Shown: positions 1 through 5,182, numbered from the stretch's first letter. The stretch is 5,182 bases of DNA from an uncultured Gammaproteobacteria bacterium (GCA_938039225.1 CALHVH010000231.1:1-5182), one strand, 5' to 3'. Notes: generated by a model not told the origin, from the letters alone. Numbers and translations are program-made.

Positions 1-20
1 AAATAATAATTCAAAAAAAC

Positions 21-50
21 TTGAAATGTTCTCTAAATATTCTCTATACT
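21..50 (+). promoter_or_regulatory. sigma70-type promoter of the lexA cassette
   Basis: The -35 box TTGAAA (21-26) and the -10 box TATACT (45-50) are separated by 18 bp, each close to the sigma70 consensus. The A-rich run just upstream (about 14-19) could act as an UP element. Initiation would fall near base 57, leaving a leader of roughly 20 nt that contains the Shine-Dalgarno GGAG (64-67), 8 nt before the ATG at 76. Repeated TTCT half-sites occupy the spacer and the start region, so this promoter looks built for repression. Confidence 0.75.
28..42 (+). promoter_or_regulatory. putative LexA operator, left box (GTTC-N7-ATTC)
   Basis: GTTC (28-31) and ATTC (39-42) form a direct repeat with 11-bp periodicity. 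The wider 7-mer TTCTCTA is repeated exactly at 29-35 and 40-46. The box lies in the promoter spacer between -35 and -10, where a bound repressor would exclude RNA polymerase. The arrangement matches the known alphaproteobacterial LexA box GTTC-N7-GTTC with one mismatch, and not the gammaproteobacterial CTGT-N8-ACAG. Assignment to the adjacent LexA is inferred from position and from the protein's recognition helix. Confidence 0.6.
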
Positions 51-55
51 GTGCA

Positions 56-70
56 GAACGTTTGGAGAAT
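56..70 (-). promoter_or_regulatory. putative LexA operator, right box (inverted copy)
   Basis: Read on the minus strand this is ATTC-N7-GTTC, with 7-mers TTCTCCA (69-63) and TTCTGCA (58-52). It mirrors the left box around base 49. It covers the expected transcription start and the Shine-Dalgarno GGAG (64-67). A 10-bp perfect inverted repeat, AAATATTCTC (35-44) with GAGAATATTT (65-74), also links the two regions around a different centre (54.5). Two facing boxes suggest cooperative or looped repression and autoregulation. Confidence 0.5.
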
Positions 71-75
71 ATTTT

Positions 76-714
76 ATGAATGAGCTCAACCTGACAAAAA
101 CCGCCCGTAAAATCTTAGGATATGTTCAGCAACATATTGAATTGCATCAAGAAAGTCCTACTGTGGCTGAAATTGCTGAAGGCTGTGATATGCAGTCTAC
201 TGGCACCGTTCACCGTTATTTATCGCAGTTAATCGAGGCAGGAGCGCTCGTTCGCCGTGGTAAGGGCTGGAGAAACCTAGCGTTGGCCCGTGATGAGCCA
301 GTGGAAGAAGAAAATCCTTTTCTTATGCCTTTCTTGGGCAGAGTGGCTGCAGGTCAACCCATCGAAGCCATCTCCAGTCATGAAAGCATAGACTTATCCG
401 ATTATCTTTTAGGTCCAGACCGTTTCGCTTTATATGTGGATGGTGAGTCCATGATTGAGCTTGGCATCATGCCTGGCGATACCGCGATTATGCAACATGC
501 TAATACTGCCGATAACGGCGACATCGTTTGTGCCTTAGTTGATTATGAAGATGCCACTTTAAAAACCTTTTATCGCAAACCTGGCGGCATAGTTGAATTA
601 CATCCTGCAAATAGCAGCATGCAAGTACAAATTTATTCAGGCGAGCGTGTACAAATTCAGGGGATTTTAAAAGCCTCATTTCGTAGTTACTCAACCCCAC
701 GCTGGTTGAAATAA
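76..714 (+). CDS. lexA: LexA-family SOS repressor / S24 self-cleaving peptidase
   Basis: This is a transcriptional repressor of the SOS response, predicted to cut itself when stimulated by RecA-ssDNA filaments. Residues 6-70 form the LexA winged helix-turn-helix, with the recognition helix around residues 41-52 containing His46-Arg47. A linker (about 71-85) leads to the S24/LexA peptidase domain. The cleavage site Ala92-Gly93 sits in GRVAAGQP, the nucleophile Ser125 in GESM, and the general base Lys163 in ATLKTFYR, so all catalytic parts are present. The 212-residue length is slightly above E. coli LexA (202). The ATG has a good Shine-Dalgarno (GGAG, spacing 8). The recognition helix resembles alphaproteobacterial LexA (SxSGIHR-type) more than the E. 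coli form. It leads a cassette with a Y-family polymerase and a SRAP-like gene, so it may be a dedicated second LexA or an HTH-bearing UmuD-type regulator rather than the genome's only LexA. Confidence 0.92.
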   Translation: MNELNLTKTARKILGYVQQHIELHQESPTVAEIAEGCDMQSTGTVHRYLSQLIEAGALVRRGKGWRNLALARDEPVEEENPFLMPFLGRVAAGQPIEAISSHESIDLSDYLLGPDRFALYVDGESMIELGIMPGDTAIMQHANTADNGDIVCALVDYEDATLKTFYRKPGGIVELHPANSSMQVQIYSGERVQIQGILKASFRSYSTPRWLK

Positions 715-720
715 GTTCCA

Positions 721-743
721 TATAAATTATCTGAATACTCAAC
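721..743 (+). repeat. intergenic repeat, copy 1 (before the polymerase gene)
   Basis: The string beginning TATAAATTATCTGAAT and ending TCAAC in the lexA-polymerase gap matches 2062-2083 in the next gap. Nineteen bases are identical over 22 aligned, with one single-base gap. It lies 23 nt before the polymerase ATG. It could be a duplicated junction, an mRNA-processing or translation-leader element, or chance in AT-rich DNA. Confidence 0.4.
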
Positions 744-766
744 AAAGAATAATAGAGAGCACCAAC

Positions 767-2050
767 ATGGCAAATCCATTACAAAAAAGAACATCCGAGG
801 GTAGTCGCTGGGATCGCATGATTGCCTTAGTCGATATGAATGCATTTTTTGCATCGATTGAACAATTAGATTTTCCAGAGTTACGTGGTCGATCGGTTGG
901 CGTCACTAACGGTACAACGGGTACATGTATTATTACTTGTAGTTATGAAGCACGTACAAAAGGTATTAAAACCGGCATGCGAGTTAAAGACGCCTTGAAA
1001 ATTGATCCAGACTTTGTTCAACGCCCTGCACGCCCAGAACGTTACGCAGCCGTGTCGACTAAAATTATGAATGAATTACGTAATATCTCTCCCGATATAG
1101 AAATATTTTCAGTGGATGAAGCCTTCCTAGATCTAACCAATTGTCAGCGCATATATAACTCGCCTCAAGACATTGTAAAACTGATTAAACGCACGGTGTT
1201 TGATGTATCAGGTTTACGTTGCTCAATTGGTTTAAGCGGTGACAAAGCCACAGCAAAATACGCGGCTAAGTTAAAAAAACCAAATGGCTCAACCATCATT
1301 CGTCCTGAAGATGCAGCCAAAGCTTTAGCCGACCAACCAGTTGACGTAATTTGTGGTATTGGCAATGGTATTCGTAAGCATTTAGAAGCACGCAATGTAT
1401 TTACCTGTGGTGATGTTGCCAAAATGCCTATCAGCGAACTATCCAGTCGCTGGGGCAGCATTGGTCGTCGTATGTGGTTAGCTTGCCAAGGCCAAGATCC
1501 TGAAGAATTAATACAAGAAATTCCAGAGCCTAAAAGCATAGGGCATGGCAAAGTGGTTCCACCAAACACTAAGGATGAAACTACCTTGATGGTGTATTTA
1601 ATTCATATGTGTCATAAAGTGGGCACACGTTTACGCCGACATGAATTATTGGCACAAAATTTTTCTATTAGCTTACGCACTGCTGATGGTTGGATTAAAG
1701 AACACTATGTTACTGAGCCTACCCAAAACGGTAATGTCTTAGTAAAACTCTGCAAAGATTTTTTAGATTGTCGTTGGGAAAACCAAGGCATTTGGCAAGT
1801 ACAAATTACCGCCTTAGATCCTGTACCTTTAAGCGGTCAAACGGATATGTTTCTCGAAACCACTGATGAAAAAGTAGCACAACAAAAAACTAATGAAGTC
1901 ATGGACCAAATCAATGACCGTTATGGTGAGTTTAGTTTATGTCCGGCACCATTACTTAATCGCTCCACAATGCCAAATGTCATTTCGCCAGCGTGGAAGC
2001 CTTTTGGACATAGAGAAACTATTCAAACTCAACGCGCCTTAGCTTCTTAA
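767..2050 (+). CDS. Y-family translesion DNA polymerase (DinB/UmuC type)
   Basis: This is an error-prone lesion-bypass polymerase acting at stalled forks with the beta clamp. The palm carries metal ligands Asp23 (LVDMNAFF) and Asp117-Glu118 (SVDEAFLDL). Phe28 sits at the steric-gate position, and YEAR (60-63) lies in the nucleotide-binding fingers. The conserved block with Lys160 and KPNG (171-174) follows. The thumb helix-hairpin-helix region is about 190-235 (CGIGNGI) and the little finger about 245-350. QTDMF (358-362) fits the clamp-binding QxxLF pattern and is followed by a 65-residue tail. That position matches UmuC (QLNLF near 357-361 of 422 residues) better than Pol IV, whose motif is at the C-terminus; the steric gate is DinB-like. 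Catalytic residues are intact, unlike ImuB. The ATG at 767 follows a weak AGAG; family homology begins at Met18 (base 818), so that start is possible. It lies 52 nt after lexA and is probably co-transcribed. No symbol is given because DinB and UmuC features are mixed. Confidence 0.9.
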   Translation: MANPLQKRTSEGSRWDRMIALVDMNAFFASIEQLDFPELRGRSVGVTNGTTGTCIITCSYEARTKGIKTGMRVKDALKIDPDFVQRPARPERYAAVSTKIMNELRNISPDIEIFSVDEAFLDLTNCQRIYNSPQDIVKLIKRTVFDVSGLRCSIGLSGDKATAKYAAKLKKPNGSTIIRPEDAAKALADQPVDVICGIGNGIRKHLEARNVFTCGDVAKMPISELSSRWGSIGRRMWLACQGQDPEELIQEIPEPKSIGHGKVVPPNTKDETTLMVYLIHMCHKVGTRLRRHELLAQNFSISLRTADGWIKEHYVTEPTQNGNVLVKLCKDFLDCRWENQGIWQVQITALDPVPLSGQTDMFLETTDEKVAQQKTNEVMDQINDRYGEFSLCPAPLLNRSTMPNVISPAWKPFGHRETIQTQRALAS

Positions 2051-2061
2051 TGTTACTGCAC

Positions 2062-2083
2062 TATAAATTACTGGATTTTCAAC
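2062..2083 (+). repeat. intergenic repeat, copy 2 (before the SRAP-like gene)
   Basis: This is the second copy of the 721-743 motif and ends directly at the ATG of the SRAP-like gene. The TATAAATTA core and the terminal TCAAC are identical in both copies. Here the GGA at 2073-2075 could serve as a weak Shine-Dalgarno, with 8 nt to the ATG. Confidence 0.4.
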
Positions 2084-2488
2084 ATGTGCGGTGGAGTGCT
2101 TTTTCAAATTGACGGTAAAGAAGTCAGAACGTTTTTCCCAAACCCTAAGGCACGCCTGCCGGTACTTAAACGCGATGGAAGCATAGAACCCATTGCGTGG
2201 GGGCGACGTCGTGAACAAGCCGGTCGCCTACCCTTAGGAGGATGGGCACGACACGAATCCATACTGGCTGGCACCTGGGATAAATACAGTCCTCGCCCAA
2301 TTAAAATTGCTGTTTTAGCCTTTATGGAAAAAGACCATTTAGGCAAAAGTCATTGGTTTGAAGTAACCAGCGGTCAATATCTTCAAGGGCTAATCGTAAG
2401 AGACCAACATATTCTACGAGTCTATGTTGTCACTATCGAGCCAAATTTTGAAGACGCCGTACACGACAGATGGCCACGACTCATCTAA
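2084..2488 (+). CDS. minimal SRAP-like protein (SOS-associated, abasic-site crosslinking type)
   Basis: The protein begins MCGG; Met removal would expose Cys2, the residue that SRAP proteins (YedK, HMCES) use to form a thiazolidine crosslink with abasic sites in single-stranded DNA. By eye the order of YedK motifs is kept: Cys2, WG (39-40), WARHE (54-58, aligned with YedK NARVE), Glu82 in AFMEKD (aligned with Glu105), and HDRWP (127-131, His127 aligned with His160). Two features differ from the canonical family. The active-site Asn (YedK Asn75) is replaced by Trp54. The chain also stops three residues after HDRWP, giving 134 residues against about 222. The convergent neighbour's stop codon lies 6 bases downstream, so no lost C-terminus is hidden there. 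There is no signal peptide or membrane segment. Its place behind lexA and a lesion-bypass polymerase supports a DNA-damage role. Crosslinking activity is inferred and not certain. Confidence 0.75.
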   Translation: MCGGVLFQIDGKEVRTFFPNPKARLPVLKRDGSIEPIAWGRRREQAGRLPLGGWARHESILAGTWDKYSPRPIKIAVLAFMEKDHLGKSHWFEVTSGQYLQGLIVRDQHILRVYVVTIEPNFEDAVHDRWPRLI

Positions 2489-2494
2489 TAAACG

Positions 2495-3586
2495 TTATAT
2501 ACTCAGTGCCTGTAATGCCTTTACACTAGCGCTTAAAGCACCCTCAATGTAACCATTAAATTGCCCCTCTGCACTTTCAGTACCGGACCAAATTACGCGA
2601 TTAGCAAAGCTTGATTCGGTTCTGGTGCTCCACGCATTCATCGGGTGATGATTTTGAATCTCTTGATCGTACTCAGTAGCTGTAAACTCATCTTCCGACC
2701 AATTTTTATAAAGAATATTTTTAGGCGTAGCTGCCAACTCTCCAAAAATACGCACGAGTTGTTGGATAATGCGTTTATTTAACGTAGCTTGAGACTCATT
2801 TCTTTGCGATGGTTGCAAAGCCAAAAAACCAAATAAGGCTGCAGCGCTACCATCGGCAGATGAAGCATCGTGAATTTCACCTAGTGGCCCGCGTTGACTA
2901 AAAGCATCACCGGTATAACCCGCCTCACGCCAAAACGCATTCTGATAAACCACAACCGCTTTTGCATGACCTGCCATCCAAGTAGCTACAGCATTAAGTT
3001 CAGTGATTCGTTGGGCAGAAAAGTTTGGAATAAAGTCTATGTTTTGCAAAGCCACACGAGGAGGCAAAGCTAGAATAACTTTTTTAGCGAGAAATTCACT
3101 ACCATCTTGCAATTGGATAAGAACAGCATGGTCAGCTTGATGACGTATAGCATTAACTTGTGAATTAAGTAATAAAGACTCTGCAGATAGTTCATTAATA
3201 CTTTGAACCATAGATTGAATAAGCGACTTTAACCCACCGACCAAACGATAGGAACCTTGCATAGTAATACCGCTCACGCCTCGAACGATTGGCGTATCTA
3301 GCGGTTCATAAACAGCTTGCCCAGTAGCGTATTGCTGAAAGACAGTATTTTGCAAACCTAACTCTGTAATAAGTTTTTCAATATGCACTTGTCCTGGCCA
3401 AAACCATGACGGGCCGACATCAAACCCGAAGCACTCACTTTTGTCACCTGAGGGAGAATGAATTCGACCGCCAAAACGAGGGCGAGCTTCGAATAATTTA
3501 AAAGGCGTACCATGTTTCGCTAATTCAAGAGCTGTATGTAAACCACTGATACCGCCACCAATAATGACTACGTCAATTAGTGTCAC
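2495..3586 (-). CDS. FAD-dependent amine-oxidase-like flavoprotein
   Basis: This is a predicted soluble flavoenzyme of the flavin monoamine oxidase / NAD(P)-binding Rossmann family that would oxidise an amine or related substrate. The N-terminal dinucleotide fold has GGGISG (10-15), Glu33 for the FAD ribose, and the GGRI signature (39-42). DVGPSWFWP (56-64) matches the DxGxxW segment of amine oxidases. Lys209 (GHAKAVVVY) aligns with the conserved flavin-N5 lysine of MAO. YKNWSEDEFTATEY (293-306) and the C-terminal FAD motif SGTESAEGQFNGYIEGA (334-350) complete the fold. No cysteine stands at the covalent-flavin position, so FAD is probably non-covalent. At 363 residues it is shorter than typical MAOs (about 450-520). 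The start is GTG at 3586, 9 residues before the glycine motif as expected, with no strong Shine-Dalgarno. It lies 8 nt after the TetR stop, which suggests translational coupling. The substrate is unknown. Confidence 0.87.
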   Translation of the reverse strand: MTLIDVVIIGGGISGLHTALELAKHGTPFKLFEARPRFGGRIHSPSGDKSECFGFDVGPSWFWPGQVHIEKLITELGLQNTVFQQYATGQAVYEPLDTPIVRGVSGITMQGSYRLVGGLKSLIQSMVQSINELSAESLLLNSQVNAIRHQADHAVLIQLQDGSEFLAKKVILALPPRVALQNIDFIPNFSAQRITELNAVATWMAGHAKAVVVYQNAFWREAGYTGDAFSQRGPLGEIHDASSADGSAAALFGFLALQPSQRNESQATLNKRIIQQLVRIFGELAATPKNILYKNWSEDEFTATEYDQEIQNHHPMNAWSTRTESSFANRVIWSGTESAEGQFNGYIEGALSASVKALQALSI

Positions 3587-3594
3587 AACAGGTC

Positions 3595-4140
3595 TTAACT
3601 ATTAACTAAAAGCTGTGTCGACAGATCAAACATAGCCAAATCATCGTGCGTATTGCTAATAATCATAGCACCTTCAAGTATGGCCATAGCTTGTAAAGCT
3701 TTTGCTTCTGCTTGGCTACTATTACAGCCCTTCACTTGATAGGCCTCATTTAACCATAATAAATTACGACGAAAAAAATCCCGTATTTCAGACACTACAC
3801 TTTCAGGTAAGCTATCAGCCTCGGCTCCCAACATACCGCACATGCACATACCTTTGTCTTCTTCTAAAGCCTCTCTAAACATCGAAACATATTTTACAAT
3901 CGGATCCTTGCCATTCTCAAAAAGAGATTTAGGCGATCCCAAAGCACTAATGAATTTGTCGGTATAAAACTTAGTAACTGCAACGCCTAAGTCTTCCTTT
4001 GTGGCGAAATGATAGTGCACTGAAGAACTTTTAATACCTACGGCAGATGCAATACTACGAAAACTAAAACTGTTGTAGCCACCTTGACGTACCATTTCTT
4101 CTGCAGTTTTTAAAATTGCGGTTTCTTTGTCTTGTTTCAT
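3595..4140 (-). CDS. TetR/AcrR-family transcriptional repressor
   Basis: This is a ligand-responsive DNA-binding regulator, 181 residues from the ATG at 4140. The N-terminal TetR helix-turn-helix covers about residues 8-52, with FRSIASAVG (27-35), SSSVHYHF (38-45) and TKEDL (47-51). The rest is the helical ligand-binding and dimerisation domain. Cys99 and Cys101 (MCMCGMLGAE) form a CxC pair; similar CxCGML strings occur in many relatives, so it may be structural or redox-sensing. An in-frame TTG at 4164 would add 8 residues and overlap the cupin stop as TTGA, but TTG is rare and this extension lies outside the usual domain, so ATG is preferred. Neither start has a convincing Shine-Dalgarno. 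It sits between a cupin gene (20 nt upstream) and a flavoenzyme gene (8 nt downstream), so it probably controls this operon. The effector is unknown. Confidence 0.88.
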   Translation of the reverse strand: MKQDKETAILKTAEEMVRQGGYNSFSFRSIASAVGIKSSSVHYHFATKEDLGVAVTKFYTDKFISALGSPKSLFENGKDPIVKYVSMFREALEEDKGMCMCGMLGAEADSLPESVVSEIRDFFRRNLLWLNEAYQVKGCNSSQAEAKALQAMAILEGAMIISNTHDDLAMFDLSTQLLVNS

Positions 4141-4146
4141 AGATAA

Positions 4147-4152
4147 ATTATA
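4147..4152 (-). promoter_or_regulatory. possible -10 box just before the TetR gene
   Basis: A perfect TATAAT on the minus strand ends 6 nt before the TetR ATG, which would place the transcription start at or next to the A of ATG. I see no recognisable -35 hexamer 16-18 bp upstream. It may be an internal promoter giving a leaderless message, or simply AT-rich sequence. Confidence 0.2.
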
Positions 4153-4160
4153 ACGCTTAA

Positions 4161-4853
4161 TCAAACTGCTAAAACACGTTTAACTTGTTCATCTACATTT
4201 TTTAGGTGATTACGCTTCATCCAAACACGTGCCCCTTTATTCCCAACAGCTGCTTGTAAACTAGAACCAGCAGGAAGACGTAGCCAGCTACCTTTGACTA
4301 AACGATCACCCGATTCTGAAAACTCTCCATGTAAAACCAATATCTCCATACCCTGCTCTACTGGCATTGCAATCTCTACACCCGCTTGCCATTCTTGAAT
4401 ATCTACTTGTTCAAATTCGTCGTAGTAAAGCGGCAATACTGAAACACCAGGATGGTTACGATGAGGTATAGCTTGCATAAAGTTTGAATTCAAACGTACA
4501 TGCGTTCTGTCTTGTGGTTCAAATTGCCAAAGTTTTACAAAAATAATACATCCAGGTTCTGAACCGGGCGTATGGCTAGATTGTGGCGGGTTACGTATGT
4601 AAGAGCCGACTGGAAAATCACCATGCTCATCTTGAAACACACCGTCTAATACAACAAACTCTTCACCGCCGGAATGCACATGAGGTGAAAATTTACTGCC
4701 TGCTTGATAACGCACTATAGTAGTCGCACGTGCTACTTCATTACCAACTCTATCAAGTGGACGCCTAGTAACACCTGGCATTGGTGAGTCTACCCAATCC
4801 ATTGTGGCACTATGCACTACTGCACGTTGATTAAAATCTGCATTAATTTTCAT
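4161..4853 (-). CDS. two-repeat cupin protein, ChrR-like cupin family
   Basis: This is a predicted cytoplasmic cupin of 230 residues with two beta-barrel repeats. The first repeat (about 40-110) has the metal-site pattern H58-x-H60 with Glu64/Glu65 (HVHSGGEEF) and His94 (SSHTP), so it could bind a divalent metal. The second (about 155-215) keeps the fold signature GMEILVLHGEF and KGSWLRLPAG but has lost the histidines, so it is probably structural. The closest recognised family is the ChrR-like cupin, but the zinc-binding anti-sigma domain of ChrR is absent, so it is not a complete anti-sigma factor. It may be a dioxygenase-like enzyme or a sensor. The ATG at 4853 has a good Shine-Dalgarno (GGAG, 4864-4861, spacing 7), the clearest on this strand. 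It is likely the first gene of an operon with the TetR and flavoenzyme genes. Confidence 0.85.
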   Translation of the reverse strand: MKINADFNQRAVVHSATMDWVDSPMPGVTRRPLDRVGNEVARATTIVRYQAGSKFSPHVHSGGEEFVVLDGVFQDEHGDFPVGSYIRNPPQSSHTPGSEPGCIIFVKLWQFEPQDRTHVRLNSNFMQAIPHRNHPGVSVLPLYYDEFEQVDIQEWQAGVEIAMPVEQGMEILVLHGEFSESGDRLVKGSWLRLPAGSSLQAAVGNKGARVWMKRNHLKNVDEQVKRVLAV

Positions 4854-4944
4854 GGTGAGACTCCAACAAAACTTAAATCTATTAAAAGCTTAAAGTTACA
4901 CATCTTATAAAAAAACTTAAAACGCGTAAGCACAAAACTATTTC
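4854..4944 (-). promoter_or_regulatory. upstream region of the cupin gene, possible promoter
   Basis: This 91-bp AT-rich gap separates the GST stop from the cupin ATG and is the longest non-coding stretch on this strand. A TATAAG (4909-4904, minus strand) could be a -10 box, but no good -35 is visible 16-18 bp upstream. AAAACTTAAA occurs twice (4868-4877 and 4912-4921, 44 bp apart), with a related AAAAGCTTAAA between them (4884-4894 region). No clear TetR-type inverted repeat was found. Confidence 0.3.
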
Positions 4945-5182
4945 TTAACTTGCAATACTTGGACGCTGAGCAACTTGATCACGCCACTGTTTAAGATTAC
5001 TACATTCTGCAGGAATTTCTACTTTAGCAAAATCTGCAAAAGCCAAACCAGCAAATAAAGTAATATCAGCCGCAGTAAAGTTATTACCTGATACAAAATC
5101 GCTGTTATCCAATACACTGTCAAAATATTTCATCCCTGCAACTGCTTTTTCCTTTTGCTTATTGCCCCAGTCTGAATTTTGA
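4945..5182 (-). CDS. glutathione S-transferase, C-terminal part (cut by window edge)
   Basis: The reading frame stays open to the last base of the window, so the gene begins beyond 5182 and the visible ATG at 5133 is an internal methionine. The 78 visible residues are a typical GST C-terminal all-helical domain. They show FVSGNNFTAADIT with the N-capping box (T-x-x-D) and the conserved ADI, followed by NLKQWRDQVAQRPS, the usual last helix with Arg-Pro. The N-terminal thioredoxin-like glutathione-binding domain is outside the window. The family conjugates or reduces electrophiles and peroxides with glutathione in the cytoplasm; the class and substrate cannot be assigned. It lies 91 bp upstream of the cupin gene on the same strand and may share regulation with that operon. 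Confidence 0.85.
   Translation of the reverse strand, partial: QNSDWGNKQKEKAVAGMKYFDSVLDNSDFVSGNNFTAADITLFAGLAFADFAKVEIPAECSNLKQWRDQVAQRPSIAS

Noticed and set aside
49..64. CTGT at 49-52 as half of a classical gammaproteobacterial LexA box (CTGT-N8-ACAG).
   Set aside because: The expected ACAG position (61-64) reads TTTG, so the palindrome is absent; the GTTC-type repeats fit far better.
1165..1569. A 134-codon open frame on the minus strand inside the polymerase gene.
   Set aside because: It lies wholly within the conserved polymerase coding sequence, shows no recognisable domain and has no supporting upstream signal. The same applies to the minus-strand frames at 500-745 and 2104-2346.
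2084..2488. The SRAP-like gene as a frameshifted or truncated pseudogene.
   Set aside because: The frame is clean from MCGG to HDRWP and the motif order is intact. The next gene's stop codon lies 6 bases on, so there is no remnant of a lost C-terminus. A short native form is more likely.
4161..4853. The cupin as a full ChrR anti-sigma factor.
   Set aside because: The N-terminal zinc-binding anti-sigma domain is missing and no ECF sigma factor gene is adjacent; only the cupin part of that family is present.
4868..4921. AAAACTTAAA repeats upstream of the cupin gene as a TetR operator.
   Set aside because: TetR-family operators are inverted repeats, while these are short direct repeats in very AT-rich DNA. 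There is too little to call an operator.
4945..5133. A complete 62-residue small protein starting at the ATG at 5133.
   Set aside because: The same frame continues without a stop to the window edge and the upstream residues continue the GST domain, so this is the end of a larger gene.

Overview
The window is compact, AT-rich bacterial DNA. It looks like a chromosomal segment of a gammaproteobacterium or a relative; this is an inference from protein style and gene order, and no marker gene fixes the taxon. It holds six complete genes and one gene cut by the right edge. I see no RNA genes, insertion sequences, CRISPR arrays or tRNAs.

Left half (1-2488, + strand): a self-contained DNA-damage (SOS) cassette of three genes. 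These are a LexA-family repressor with an intact self-cleavage apparatus, a Y-family translesion DNA polymerase laid out like UmuC, and a 134-residue protein starting MCGG that reads as a minimal SRAP domain (YedK/HMCES family, abasic-site DNA-protein crosslinking). A good sigma70 promoter (TTGAAA-N18-TATACT) precedes lexA. Four copies of a TTCT half-site lie on it, arranged as two GTTC-N7-GTTC-like direct repeats mirrored around base 49. This resembles the alphaproteobacterial LexA box, and the recognition helix of the encoded LexA also looks alphaproteobacterial. The likely logic is damage, RecA-stimulated LexA cleavage, then co-expression of a lesion-bypass polymerase and an abasic-site protector.

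Right half (2495-5182, - strand): a tightly packed convergent gene set read from right to left. It contains a glutathione S-transferase (only the C-terminal 78 residues are visible), a two-repeat ChrR-like cupin, a TetR-family repressor and a small FAD-dependent amine-oxidase-like flavoprotein. The last three are separated by 20 and 8 bases and are probably one transcript. The content suggests a redox or xenobiotic stress operon with its own regulator, but the substrate cannot be read from sequence.

The two gene sets meet tail to tail with only 6 bases between stop codons and no visible intrinsic terminator. The most interesting parts are the lexA operator paired with its recognition helix, the minimal SRAP protein with one active-site residue replaced, and the three-gene SOS cassette as a unit.
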